From NCBI GenBank assembly GCA_039707655.1, contig CM077676.1, forward strand, positions 84,097,895 to 84,161,894: a stretch of DNA of 64,000 nt, given 5' to 3'. The notes beneath the pieces are model-generated. The model was not told the DNA's origin. It worked only from the letters and a program-made list of their open reading frames with translations, and did not search any database. A program made the position numbers and the translations under genes. Shown one piece after another: positions 22,578 to 34,325 of the stretch. How positions within the stretch are numbered: position 1 is the stretch's first letter; each line of letters starts with the position of its first letter. Origin of the DNA: Elymus sibiricus (taxonomy: Eukaryota; Streptophyta; Magnoliopsida; Poales; Poaceae).

Positions 22578-23214
22578 CTACCGGAGAGAAGAGGGGGAGG
22601 AAACAGATAAATTCATGGCAATAAGGCAACAGCGATGCATGACATGCCTAAATGATATGCAGATGTGTGATATTGCCTATCTAAGTGTTTTAATTAATTT
22701 TAGGAATTATTTGGATTCATTATACTAACGTCATGCACTATTCATTTATCAAATTCAGTCAAAAAGTTCCATGTTCACCTAGTTAGGAGTGTTGGACAAG
22801 CATTTTAATTACATATTCAGATTCTTCATATTTTTCTGATCATTTTTCATATATAAATTATTTTCATCTGACTTACGGTTTAATTTATATGATTTTTCAA
22901 AGTTCTAAACATTTTCTGGAATTATTTTAATTATTTAAATACGAATTATCCAAAACAGTAAGGGATGGCGTCAGCATGACGTAGTGCTGACGTCAGCAGT
23001 CAACAGGACGGTTGAATAGTCAAACCTGACCATTGGGTCCAGTGGGTCCCACTGGTCAGTCTCACATTAGCTAATTAGGGTTTAATTTATACTAATTACA
23101 GATTAAACTAGGGGTGGGGCCTACTGTCAGTGGCTAATTAGTGATTAAATTAATTAATTAATTAATTAACAGATTATCTATTTATTTAAAATCGTTTAAA
23201 TCGGCGGGACCCAC

Positions 23215-24200
23215 ATGTCAGTGGCATGGGGCCAGCCCAGTCAGCGTGGACCGGGTCAACGGGGCCCAGGGTCAGTGGCTGAGCGGTGGGGCCCGCGGCG
23301 CCACGTCGGACGCCGAGTCAACGCCGGCACCGGAGTGCTCCGGCGAGCCCGAACGACGGCGACAACTCCGGCGAGCCCGGGTTTCTCCTGTGGTGCACCA
23401 CTTCGGGCGCGGTTTGGCTCTATCAAACGTGCACTTCATGGCGCATCTGATGGTGGCGGTGGTCGGCCGGGGGGTGGCCGGAATGGTCGCCGCTGACGAC
23501 GTGTGGCGGCGGAGCTCTCGGGTGTGTCACGGGCTAGCGGCTGCGGTGCGTATTTGCGCGCGTTTTCGGGCTCGATCGAACGAGTGGAGCAGCGCGCATC
23601 GAGCGGAGCTAACGCGCGGCCTCGGGGATGACCGGAAGTGGACGGACGGCGAGGTCCCGCGGCGGACAGAGTGCGGCGAGGCGGCGAGCTAGCTACGGCG
23701 AAGCACGCGGCGCGAGAAGAGAAATGGAGGGAGGTAGGAGCTCACCGAGCGGCTAAGTAAAGCCCGTGGAAGCTTTGGAGCGCAGAGGAGCTCGGGGACG
23801 ACGGAGATCGCCGGCGACAGAGAAGACGAAGCCGGGGTCGATCCCATCCGTGCGGTCCTCCCCGAGCTCGATGGCGAGGCGGAGATGAAGGAGTCGAGGA
23901 CGGCGACGACGTAGGACGCGGTGGCGAGGCAATGCGGTGGCGGTGGCCGCGGAATCGGGCGATGGACGGCGGCGATGTTTCGGGCGAGCTCGAATGAGAG
24001 CGAGGGAGGGGACGAGAGGGGGATCTGGTGGGCTAGGGTTTCGCGGGAGGGGACGAGGGGCTCGGTGGCGGACTTATCCGCACGGGGAAGCCGGCGGATG
24101 GGCGATGCGCGGCGGCTGTCGCTGTGTCGGCGCGCGCGCACGACAGCGCGCGGGGAGGAGGACGAAGGCCGGTTAACGGGCTGGGCCAGCTACTGTTCCA
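23215..24200. other. GC-rich block in solo LTR
   Basis: CpG-rich, with overlapping ORFs on both strands (the largest about 150 codons) that have no recognisable domain. Same LTR position as the block at 14990-15950, but not obviously the same sequence. Confidence 0.45.
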
Positions 24201-24717
24201 CTAGAGCCCATAAGCGCAGTAGTCCTTAGGTATTTTTCTTTTTCTTTTTCTAATTTCCATTTTAGTTTCTGTTTTATAATTGCTAGGCCACTAAATGAGT
24301 TTTATAAATTGTGTGACTTAGTTCATATAATACAGTGCATTATTATCTACCACTAAAAACTGGTTTGAGTAAAATATGATTTCATTTGTGATTTAGTTTA
24401 AATAAAAGGTATTAAAATGTTGTTGTTTGCTACTTTTTTAGGTTGATAGAGTCACTTAGGCATTTTTAGAGATGTTGTTTTCCTGAACATAATTAGTTAT
24501 GAATTATGTGCTATTTAATGAACATTTTTATTTCCAGATTTGGAACAACTTTTATTTTCACTTGAATTTGAATTGCCATTTGAAATGGAATTTGAAATGA
24601 GATATGATGCAATGATGATCAAGCGTAGTTAATCTTGCTGACTTGGCATTATCAAAAGGTGATTAATGTGGCTTAATTACATGGGGTGTTACAACTGCCC
24701 CTGTTGTTTTTAGCAGG

Positions 24718-25570
24718 ATGGCTGACGATCCTCCGCCTCCACCCTATATTGCCGCAATGATGCAGCAGTTTGAGCTGAATCGTCAGTTCATGTCCGGGCT
24801 AATGAACGAATTTCCAACCCAGAATGCTCATCAACAGCCTACCCCAATAACTCTGCAAGAATTAGTGCGCCTTAACCCGTCCACTTTCCATAACTCATCT
24901 GATCCTATGGATGCTAATGATTGGCTCCGTGACATCGCCTTTCAGATGGATTCAGCTATTGTTGCCCCTGCCAGTTACGTCACCTATGTGACGTATCACC
25001 TCAGGGGTTCAGCTGCTCAATGGTGGGAAAGCCACAGGCGTATGCTGCCTGTTGGAACTGTAACCACTTGGCAGGAATTTCAGTCAGCCTTCCGTGCACG
25101 GCACATTCCTCAAGGTCTGATGGACCAAAAGAAGAAGGAATTCTGCAAACTCACACAGGGAAAAATGACTGTGGATGAATATCAGAGGAAATTTCTCGAC
25201 TTATCCCGCTATGCTGAGGATGACGTCTGCACTGACGCTCACAAGCAGGAGAAATTCCCTGAAGGACTGCGTCCTGATATAAAGCTCGCACTTGTTATCC
25301 ATGATTGCGCAGCCTTTGCGACGCTTGTCAGCCAAGCTTTCTGAGCTGAAACTGGTCTGACTGAGTACAAGGAGTCGCTCAAAAATGTCAAGTATGGATC
25401 CCGCACAATGTTTATCACCGACCTGCTCCAACACCAAGGCCGTCTTATGTTGCACCTCGTCTGCCTCCACCGCCGAGACAGCTAATGATTCAGGGTGGAC
25501 AGCCCAATGCCATGGCTCCTCCCCATAATGATGGTTTATGCCGCAAGTGTGGACAGCCAGGGCACCTTGC
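24718..25570 (+). pseudogene. gag of element A (chromovirus), broken
   Basis: ATG at 24718 after a short leader. The first ~208 codons encode a typical Ty3/gypsy capsid, including the conserved GSAAQWWES and WQEFQSAFRARHIP motifs. A TGA at 25342-25344 ends the open frame where relatives would have an Arg codon (CGA-to-TGA inferred). A frameshift follows near 25390. Near the 3' end a zinc knuckle begins (CRKCGQPGH, from 25539) and is cut at 25570 by the WHAM-like insertion; the last Cys of the CX2CX4HX4C motif lies beyond 44599. The gene would form the virus-like particle and bind RNA. Not functional. Confidence 0.75.
25566..25570. repeat. Target-site duplication CTTGC, left copy
   Basis: CTTGC before the WHAM-like array; its partner is at 44595-44599. 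Removing the insertion and one copy restores the CX2CX4HX4C spacing of A's zinc knuckle. Confidence 0.75.
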
Positions 25571-27089
25571 TAATGACCCACAAGTATAGGGGATCAATCG
25601 TAGTCCTTTCGATAAGTAAGAGTGTCGAACCCAACGAGGAGCAAAAGGAAATGACAAGCGGTTTTCGGCAAGGTATTTTCTGCAAGCACTGAAATTATCG
25701 GTAACAAGTAGTTTGATTGCAAGATAATTTGTAACAAGTGACAAGTAGAAATAGTAACTAAAGTGCAGCAAGGTAGCCCAATCCTTTTGTTGCAAAGGAC
25801 AGGCCGGAACGATCTCTTATAATAAGTTAAACATTCTCGAGGACACATGGGAATTTCGTCTAGTCACTTTCATCATGTTGGTCTGATTCGCGTTCGCTAC
25901 TTTGATAATTTGATATGTGGGTGGACCGGTGCTTGGGTGCGGTTCTTACTTGAACAAGCCTCCCACTTATGATTAACCCCTCTCGCAAGCATCCGCAACT
26001 ACGAAAGAAGAATTAAGATAAATCTAACCATAGCATTAAACATATGGATCCAAATCAGCCCCTTACGGAATAACACATAAACTAGGGTTTAAGCTTCTGT
26101 CACTCTAGCAACCCATCATCTAATTACTACTCCACAATGCATTCCCTTAGGCCCAAAGATGGTGAAGTGCCATGTAGTCGACGTTCACATGACACCACTA
26201 AGAGAATCAACAACATACATATCATCAAAATATCGAACGAATACCAAATTCACATGATCACTTATGACAAGACTTATCCCATGTCCTCAAGAACAAAAGT
26301 AACTACTCACAAATCATAGTCATGTTCAAGATCAGAGGGGTATTGAATAGCATAATGGATCTGAACATATAATCTTCCACCAAATAAACCAACTAGCATC
26401 AACTACAAGATGTAATCAACACTACTAGCAATCCCACAGGTACCAATCTGAGGTTTTGAGACAAAGATTGAATACAAGAGATGAACTAGGGTTTGGGATG
26501 AGATGGTGCCGGTGAAAATGTTGATGAAGATTGGACCTCCCACGATGAGAGGATCGTTGGTGATGACGATGGCTTCGATTTCCCCCTCCCGGAGGGAAGT
26601 AACCCCGGCGGAATCGCTCCGCCGGAGAGCAAAAGTGCTCCTGCCCAAGTTCTGCCTCGAGATGGCGGCGCTCTGTCCTGAAAGCCTTCTCCTTATTTTT
26701 TCTTGGGCAAATGGGCTTATATACCAGAAAATGGGCACCGGAGGCTGGCCAGGGGCCCCACAAGCCACCAGGGCGCGCCTGGGGGGGTGGCCCACCCTGG
26801 CGCCTCATGGGCACCTGGCTGGCCCCCTCTGGTACTTCTTTTCTCCAATATTTTTTATTTATTTCAAAATAAATCTCTATGAAATTTCAGCTCATTTGGA
26901 GATGTGTCGAATAGGTATCTCTGACATAGCTTTTTCAGGTCCAGAATTCCAGCTACCGGCAATCTCCCTCCTTATGTGAAGCTTGCATATTAAGAGAGAA
27001 AAGGCATTAGAATTGCTCCACAAAGTGTTATATTGATTAAAAACACTATAAATAATAGTAGGAAAACATGATGCAAAATGGACGTATCA
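25571..27089 (-). repeat. WHAM-like LTR 1 (3' LTR of body 1)
   Basis: 1519 bp; its terminal dinucleotide is changed (TA instead of TG at 25571). Minus-strand TATA box TATATAAG at 26723-26716. A GC-rich hairpin (about 26763-26800) upstream of it is mismatched here. PPT follows at 27090-27102. Confidence 0.8.
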
Positions 27090-27102
27090 ACTCCCCCAAG
27101 CT
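27090..27102 (-). other. Polypurine tract of body 1
   Basis: Minus-strand AGCTTGGGGGAGT directly before the LTR start TGATACG. The same tract is at 35845-35857 for body 2. Confidence 0.6.
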
Positions 27103-28642
27103 TAGACCTCGCTTGTCCTCAAGCGAAAGCCGATATCGATAATCATGTCCACATGTTTAGAGAGAGAGGTGTCGATAAAAATAAAATACGGACATAGTAG
27201 CATCATGATCATTATTATAACAGCAATATTCATTATCATAGAACTTCTCATGAGCAAGTAACAATTCATCACAACAACGAAGTATAAGACATAAACTTTC
27301 TTGAATACTAACAAACTATGCTCTCAGTCAACAATGCAATTGCAATTCATCATATTTTCAGGAAGCGTCTCATGTAGGAGCTTTTTAGCAAGACCACATA
27401 CTCAACCATCATTTAGGCTTCTATGATTGCTAACACTCACAACATATATATGGAGCAAAAAGTTTCAGCCAGACACATAGAAAGATAGGGGCTTATAATT
27501 TCGCCTCCCAACTTATTCACCTCAAGGGTAATGTCAACAATAATAACTCATGAACACTCATATCCAACTAGATATATGTGCCTAGATCTTTCCCCACCAC
27601 ATGATGCTTGCAAAAGAGAAAAATAAAAAGGAATAGAGGAGAACACTATTGACTCTTGCATAAAAAGTAAATACATAAAAGTAAAAGATAGGCCCTTTGT
27701 AGAGGGAAGCAGAGGTTGTCATGCGCTTTTTGTTGTTGGATGCACAAGCTCTTAATGCAAAGGAACGTAACTTTATATTGCCCCTTGTGATAGCAACCTT
27801 TATTATGCAGTCCGTCGCTTTTATTTCTTTACCATCACAAGTTCGTACAAAGCTTATTTTCCCTTACAATAAAAGTTCATACATATTTAGAGGCAATTTT
27901 TCTTGCTTTTTGCACCGATGACAACTTACTTGAAGGATCTTATTCAATCCATAGGTAGATATAGTGGACTCTCATGACATGAAACTGGGTTTAAGGGTTT
28001 TTGGATGCACAAGTAGTATCTCTACTTAGTGCGGATTTTTGGCTAGCAAAGATATTGAGCAAGAACCACATGTTGGAGGATCTATGACAATATAGCTTCG
28101 ATGTGAATATAAGCAAACATAATTCATTACGTTGTCTTCCTTGTCCAACGTTAACAATTTGACATAAAATACTCAATGGGGGCTCACAATCATAAAAGAT
28201 GTCCAAAATAATGTATTTGCATGTGAATCTTTCCTTCCCTTATTAATTTTTTCATGAATTGCATCATTGACCAATGCTATGCTTGTTAACTTTCAATAAA
28301 TTTTACCACTTATACTTTTCTTTATGTAATGTCATTACTTTCCATAAGATTAGCATATGATCTTTTTCATTATTTTCATTGCTAGGATTGAAACATAAAA
28401 GTAAAGAAGCAAAAACTCAAACTACTCTTTATTATATAACCCTCAACTCAATTACATAGATAGATATATCACGTAACTAGCACTCGAAAATAGATCATAC
28501 TAAACTTTTATTCAACTCAATCACGAAATAACTATGGATCGAACTAAAAATAGGTAAAGATAATAAAAGTGATGGTGATACGATACCGGGGCACCTCCCC
28601 CAAGCTTGGCACAAGCCAAGGGGAGTGCCCATACCCATGTAC
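27103..28642 (-). other. Noncoding 3' interior of body 1
   Basis: AT-rich, nearly identical to 35858-37398 in body 2. No convincing ORF; a 66-codon plus-strand frame at 27721 is antisense. The block 27951-28050 is related to 5802-5905 in the Sabrina-like element. Confidence 0.55.
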
Positions 28643-29158
28643 TCAAGTTTCTTTCTTCGGTGATGGTGGTGATGATGAAGTGGTGGGCTTGTCCTCCGGC
28701 TTCCATGGCATAGGTTCCCCATCATAAAAGGATGAACGAGTCTCCGGAGTCCTGAAACTTGCAGCTAAACTCATACCTCTGAATTTTGCCTCATACTCAA
28801 AATTTTGGTTTTGAAGATCATAGATTTGGCCTTGGAGATAATCGATTCGTTTGTTGAGCTTGAAGATGATGTCCCCCATTGATTGGCCATCCACGTTGTG
28901 ATCGCGGGTGAATTCCGTGATCATGGAGTGGTTGGCGCTGAGTCCACGTTCTACCATCCCTTGGCACTTGAAAATATCCTGCTCCACAGCTTCAAACCTG
29001 GCCTCCACGCTCCCGGTCTTCTTGGGTCCTTGAACATCCCAGATGTGAAGCACCCCCTCACGCATCTCGATGGCTTGAGGGTGTTTCATCACCTCCGGTA
29101 GGTAGGGGTTGATGACCTTCTCGTAGAACTTGTCCTTGGAAGAGCTTGGTGGAGTCAT
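28643..29158 (-). CDS. Extra ORF in env position, body 1
   Basis: 171 codons starting ATG-ACT (MTPPSSSKDKFYEKVINPYL) and ending at TAG/TAA after SPKKET. A splice-acceptor-like TTTTTCTGACAG lies just upstream of the ATG, which would fit expression from a spliced RNA. Heptad-like pattern (IIFKLNKRIDYLQGQIYDLQ) suggests a coiled coil. No signal peptide or membrane segment, so it is not an obvious envelope protein. Body 2 has the same ORF, same length, with few substitutions (37399-37914), although the enzymes there are broken. It lies between integrase and the 3' LTR, where Athila elements carry env-like genes. Function unknown. Confidence 0.5.
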   Translation of the reverse strand: MTPPSSSKDKFYEKVINPYLPEVMKHPQAIEMREGVLHIWDVQGPKKTGSVEARFEAVEQDIFKCQGMVERGLSANHSMITEFTRDHNVDGQSMGDIIFKLNKRIDYLQGQIYDLQNQNFEYEAKFRGMSLAASFRTPETRSSFYDGEPMPWKPEDKPTTSSSPPSPKKET

Positions 29159-29309
29159 GGCGATCTAGATCTGTCAGAAAAATAGCACGAAACAAGAACA
29201 GAGGATATTTCTGCGATACGGTGGTCAAAACGTCTGGGAGTATATATAAAGAATTTTTATCTTGCAAAACAAGTATTCCAGAAGAAAACGAAGTCGGGAA
29301 GGCTCACGA

Positions 29310-29380
29310 GGGGCCCACGAGCCACCAGGGCGCGCCTGGGGGGGTGGCGCGCCCTGGTGCCACATGTGCACCTCGTGGGT
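29310..29380. repeat. GC-rich hairpin, body 1
   Basis: Perfect 14-bp stem CACCAGGGCGCGCC (29323-29336) with GGCGCGCCCTGGTG (29346-29359) and a 9-nt loop. Outer arms have decayed compared with body 2 (38059-38135). Confidence 0.65.
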
Positions 29381-29497
29381 CCCCTCGGCTATTTCTTATT
29401 TTTGTATTTTTTTTTCTAATATTCCAAAACTGACATAAAGTATTTTTATGGAATTTTTGGAGTCGGTTTACTTACCGTATCACGTACCTCTTCCTTT

Positions 29498-30651
29498 TCA
29501 GGGTTCTGGAGTGTCCTGGAAGGTCTCTCTTATGTATTCCTCCGGTGTCATAGTTTGAATAATGTTAGTCTCAACATTAATAGGTGTACCTGAGATGTAA
29601 TGCTTAATTCTTTGTCCATTGACCACCCTCGGAGTAGTGCCTTCGGCGTTATTGATCTTAGTGGCTCCAGAGCGATAAACTTCCTCAATGATATACGGTC
29701 CTTCCCATTTAGAGAGAAGTTTTCCTGCAAAAAATCTAAAACGAGAATTGTACAATAGAACATACTCACCCACTTTGAATTCCTGTTTTTGAATTCTTTT
29801 ATCATGCCATCTTTTAACTTTTTCTTTAAACAATTTGGCATTTTCATAAGCTTGGGTTCTCCATTCATCTAGCGAGCTAATATCAAATAACCTTTTTTCA
29901 CTGGCATGTTTAAAATCATAATTGAGTTCTTTAGTTGCCCAATACGCTTTATGTTCTAACTCAAGAGGTAAATGACATGCTTTTCCATAAACCATTTTAT
30001 AAGGAGACATACCCATCGGATTTTTATAAGCGGTTCTATAAGCCCATAATGCGTCGTCAAGTTTCTTAGACCAATTCTTTCTAGACCTATTGACGGTTTT
30101 TTGCAAAATTAACTTTATTTCTCTATTGCTCAATTCAACTTGACCACTAGATTGAGGGTGATAGGGAGATGCAATTCTATGGTTGACATCATATTTAGCA
30201 AGATGTTTACGGAATGCACCATGAATAAAATGTGAACCACCATCAGTCATTAAATATCTAGGGACTCCGAACCTCGGGAAAATAACTTCTTTAAGCATTT
30301 TAATAGAAGTGTTATGATCAGCACTACTAGTTGGAATAGCTTCTATCCACTTAGTAATGTAATCAACAGTAACTAAAATATGTGTATACCCATTAGAGGA
30401 AGGAAAAGGTCCCATATAATCAAATTCCCAAACATCAAATGGTTCGATAACAAGTGAATAATTCATAGGCATTTCCTGACGTCAACTAATATTACCAATT
30501 CTTTGACATTCATCACAGGATAAGACAAACTTACGAGCATCCTCGAAAAGAGTAGGCCAATAAAACCAGATTGTAGTACCTTATGCGCAGTTCTGTCTCC
30601 CGCATGGTGTCCTCCGTAAGCCTCAGAATGACACTTCCGTAGGATTTGTTC
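29498..30651 (-). pseudogene. Integrase, body 1
   Basis: Catalyses insertion of element cDNA. The HHCC zinc-binding region follows the TAG at 30652, is frameshifted by a missing A near 30560 (body 2 has one more A) and then interrupted by TGA at about 30478, which body 2 shares. The core 30472-29498 is open for 324 codons, with catalytic Asp in FDYMGPF, Asp in LMTDGGSHF and Glu in [13 protein letters not shown], and a C-terminal DNA-binding part ([12 protein letters not shown]). It ends in a stop at 29498. Confidence 0.75.
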
Positions 30652-32635
30652 CTATTCATGCCCAGGTATACAACGTCTAATAATACCATCCACTCCTTCT
30701 TTATAAAGATGTGGGTCATCCCAGAAGTAATGTCTTAAATCAAAGAAGAACTTTTTCTTTTGTTGGTATGTGAAACTAGGTGGTATAAATTTAGCAACAA
30801 TATAATTAGCATAGTCTGCATACCAAGGAGTATTACGAGAAGCACTTACGATAGATAATTTTTCATCAGGAAAATCTTCATTAGTAGGAAGTGGGTCATC
30901 AAGAACATTTTCCATTCTAGACAAATTATCAGCTACGGGATTTTCAGCTCCCTTCCTATCAATAATATGCAAGTCAAATTCTTGTAGCAGAAGAACCCAT
31001 CTAATAAGTCTAGGTTTAGCATCTTTCTTTTCCATAAGGTACTTAATAGCAGCATGATCGGTGTGAACAATTACTTTAGAATCAACTATGTAAGATCTGA
31101 ATTTATCACATGCAAACACAACTGCTAGAAATTCTTTCTCAGTAGTAGCATAATTTCTTTGAGCACTGTCTAGAGTTTTACTAGCATAATGGATAACATT
31201 TAATTTCTTATCAACTCTCTGTCCTAGAATAGCACCAACAGCATAATCACTAGCATCACACATAATTTCAAAAGGCAAGTTCCAATCAGGTGGTTGAACA
31301 ATAGGTGCAGAGGTTAAGGCTTTCTTAAGTGTTTCAAAGGCTTCTACACAATCATCATCAAAAACAAATGGAACATATTTTTGCAAAAGATTAGTAAGAG
31401 GCCTAGAAATTTTAGAGAAGTCTTTAATAAACCTCCTATAGAAACCAGCATGACCAAGCAAACTTCTTATACCTCTAATATCTTTAGGACATGGCATTTT
31501 CTCAATTGCATCAACTTTAGCCTTATCTACTTCAATACCTTTTTCAGAAATTTTATGCCCCAAGACAATACCTTCATTCACCATAAAGTGGCACTTCTCC
31601 CAATTCAAGACAAGATTGGTTTGTTCACATCTCTGCAAAACTCGATCAAGGTTGCTTAAGCAATCATCAAAAGAAGTTCCGTAAACGGAAAAATCATCCA
31701 TGAAAACCTCAAAAATCTTTTCACAAAAGTCAGAGAATATAGCAGTCATACATCTTTGAAAGGTAGCAGGTGCATTGCATAAACCAAAAGGCTTACGTCT
31801 ATAAGCATAAGTTCCAAAAGGACAAGTAAAGGTGGTTTTCTCTTTGTTGGCTTGTGATACAGGTATTTGAGAGAAACCAGAATATCCATCAAGAAAGCAA
31901 AAGTGTGTATGCTTGGACAATCTTTCTAACATTTGATCAATAAAAGGTAAAGGGTAATGATCCTTTCTAGTGGCTTTGTTTAATTTTCTAAAATCAATTA
32001 CCATCCTACAACCAGTTACAATTCTTTGTGGAATGATTTCATTTTTATCATTAGGAACAACAGTAATGCCTCCTTTCTTAGGGACACAATGAACGGGACT
32101 TACCCATCTACTATCAGCTATGGGATAGATTATACCTGCTTCCAGAAGTTTTAATATTTCGGTTCTTACCACCTCCTTCATCTTAGGATTTAATTGTCGT
32201 TGGTGGTCGACAACTGGTTTAGCATCAGGCTCCATATTAATTTTGTGTTGACATAGAGTGGGACTAATGCCCTTAAGATCATCAAGAGTATATCCAATAG
32301 CAGCACGGTGCATCTTCAGAGTTTCTAGTAATCTCTTTTCTTCATGCTCTGAAAGGTTAGCACTAATAATTATAGGATATATCTTCTTTTCATCTAGATA
32401 AGCATATTTCAATGTATCAGGCAATTGTTTCAGTTCAAATACAGGGTCACCCTTAGGTGGAGGAGGACCTCCAAGAGTTTCAATAGGCAAATTATGTTTA
32501 AGTATAGGTGGTTGATCAAAGAACATCTTATCTATTTCATTTCTTTCATTCATATGCATATCATTTTCATGGTCTAGCAAATATTGTTCTAACGGATCAG
32601 TAGGAGGTACGGCAATAGAAGCAAGACCAATAATT
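30652..32635 (-). pseudogene. Reverse transcriptase-RNase H, body 1
   Basis: One long open frame covers RT and RNase H. RT motifs include [28 protein letters not shown] and the catalytic FMDDFSVYG (about 31683-31703). RNase H has [14 protein letters not shown] and [11 protein letters not shown] and [10 protein letters not shown]. It lies in a different frame from gag-protease because of a 5-nt deletion just upstream (compare element H), a lesion both bodies share. It ends at an in-frame TAG (30652-30654) where body 2 has a Gln codon. The enzyme copies element RNA into DNA. Confidence 0.75.
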
Positions 32636-34219
32636 TCAACTAGGCAATTCTTTATCATGAGGTTGTCTACGAAACTTAGAGAAATTAAACTCATGAGACA
32701 TACCACCAAAATTAACACTAACAGTTTCTTTAGCGCAATCAATCTTAGCATTAACAGTGTTCAAGAAAGGTCTACCAAATATAATGGGACAAAAATTATC
32801 TTGTGGAGAACCGAGGACTAGAAAATCAGTAGGGTATTTTATTTTTCCACACAAGACTTCAACATCTCTAACAATCCCAAGTGGCGTAATGGTATCTCTG
32901 TTTGCAAGCTTAATAGTAACATCAATGTCCTCTATTTCAATAGGTGCAATATCATTCATAATTTCTTGATATAAGGTAAACGGAATAGCACTCACACTAG
33001 AACCCAAATCACATAAGCCATGATAACAATGATCTCCTATTTTAACAGAGACAACATGCATGCCTACTACAGGTCTGTTTTTATCTTTAGGATCTGGTTT
33101 AGCAATTCTAGCTGCTTCATCACAGAAGTAAATAACATGCCCATCTATATTATCGATCAAGAGATCCTTAACCATAGCAACATTAGGTTCAACTTTAATT
33201 TGTTCCAAGGGTCTAGGTTTTCTAATATTACTTTTATTGAGCACAGTTGAAACTTTAGCATGTTCCTTAATCCTAACAGGAAAAGGTGGTTTCTCAATAT
33301 AAGCAGTGGGCACAACTGGATCAACATGGTAAACAATTGTTTCTTCTTTAACACTAACGGGTTCCTCAATCTTTTCTTTAATAGGGGGATGATATTTAAA
33401 CCACTTCTCCTTAGGGAGATCAACATGAGTAGCAAATGATTCGCTAAAGCAGGCTCCTATCTCAGAGTCAAGTCCATATTTAGTGCTAAACTTATGAAAA
33501 GCATCGGTCTTCATAAAAGATTTAACACAATCGAACTCAAGTATTATACCTGACTCATTACCTTTGTCGAGTTCCCAATCTTTAGAGTTGCGTTTAATTC
33601 TTTCCAGAAGATCCCATCTGAATTCAATAGTTTTCTTCATAAAGGAGCCAGTCGAAGAAGAATCGAGCATGGATTGATCATCATGAGAAAGCCGAGCATA
33701 AAAATTCTGTAAGATAATTTCTCTTGAGAGATCATGATTGGGGCATGTGTACATCATGTACTTAAGCCTCCCCCAAGCTTGAGCGATGCTTTCTCCTTCA
33801 CGAGGCCAGAAATTGTATATATAATTCCGATCACGATGAACCAGGTGCATAGGATAAAACTTTTGATGAAATTCCAATTTCAATCGATTCCAATCCCACA
33901 TTCTGATATTATCACATAGCCTATACCATGTCAATGCTTTTCCCTTCAAAGATAAAGGGAAAACCTTCTTCTTAACTTCATCTCCGGGTAAACCTGCAAG
34001 CTTAAATAATCCACAAACTTCATCCACATAGATTAAGTGCATATCAGGATGTATTGTTCCAACTCCTGCATAAGGATTAGCTAGCAGTTTCTCTATCATA
34101 CCCGAAGGAATCTCATAATAAATATTTTCAGTAGGTGCAATAGGTTGAGGAGAAACTCTTTGTGCTTCCGGTCGAGGTGAAGATACCCCGAACAAACCCC
34201 TCAGAGGATTACTTTCCAT
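32636..34219 (-). CDS. gag-protease, body 1
   Basis: 527 codons, open, ATG at 34219 about 80 bp from the PBS. Capsid-type region ([43 protein letters not shown]) in the first ~230 residues, a variable linker, then a retropepsin fold with active-site [13 protein letters not shown] (about residue 400) and FGRPFLNT. It ends at TGA created by the 5-nt deletion after ELP. It forms the particle and cleaves the polyprotein. The best preserved coding segment of the array. Confidence 0.75.
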   Translation of the reverse strand: MESNPLRGLFGVSSPRPEAQRVSPQPIAPTENIYYEIPSGMIEKLLANPYAGVGTIHPDMHLIYVDEVCGLFKLAGLPGDEVKKKVFPLSLKGKALTWYRLCDNIRMWDWNRLKLEFHQKFYPMHLVHRDRNYIYNFWPREGESIAQAWGRLKYMMYTCPNHDLSREIILQNFYARLSHDDQSMLDSSSTGSFMKKTIEFRWDLLERIKRNSKDWELDKGNESGIILEFDCVKSFMKTDAFHKFSTKYGLDSEIGACFSESFATHVDLPKEKWFKYHPPIKEKIEEPVSVKEETIVYHVDPVVPTAYIEKPPFPVRIKEHAKVSTVLNKSNIRKPRPLEQIKVEPNVAMVKDLLIDNIDGHVIYFCDEAARIAKPDPKDKNRPVVGMHVVSVKIGDHCYHGLCDLGSSVSAIPFTLYQEIMNDIAPIEIEDIDVTIKLANRDTITPLGIVRDVEVLCGKIKYPTDFLVLGSPQDNFCPIIFGRPFLNTVNAKIDCAKETVSVNFGGMSHEFNFSKFRRQPHDKELPS

Positions 34220-34295
34220 AGTGACAAGTGACAGTAAATTTTAGCACGTAATATAAATGTTTCCTTACCAAATTCCACTCACCAAAAGCGCTTCA

Positions 34296-34314
34296 CTCCC
34301 CGGCAACGGCGCAA
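34296..34314 (-). other. PBS of body 1
   Basis: Minus-strand PBS next to LTR 2, one change (GCGCAA for GCGCCA on the plus strand) from the intact site at 43048-43066. Confidence 0.6.
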
Positions 34315-34325
34315 GAAAAGAATCT

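Larger units (their letters stand above)
20642..24693 (-). mobile_element. Solo LTR of a sister subfamily, inverted
   Basis: 4052 bp. On the minus strand it starts TGTAACACCCCATG at 24693 and ends GGGTGTCACA at 20642. Flanks are ACTGT and ACTGC, a one-mismatch target duplication. It diverges clearly from A's LTRs but keeps the same layout: GC-rich block (23215-24200), LTR gene exons and GAGG...CCTC motifs (about 22040-22190). It sits between A's leader and gag. Confidence 0.7.

Noticed and set aside
27721..27921. 66-codon plus-strand frame present in both WHAM-like bodies
   Set aside because: Antisense to the element, noncoding composition, and its conservation is explained by the recent duplication.
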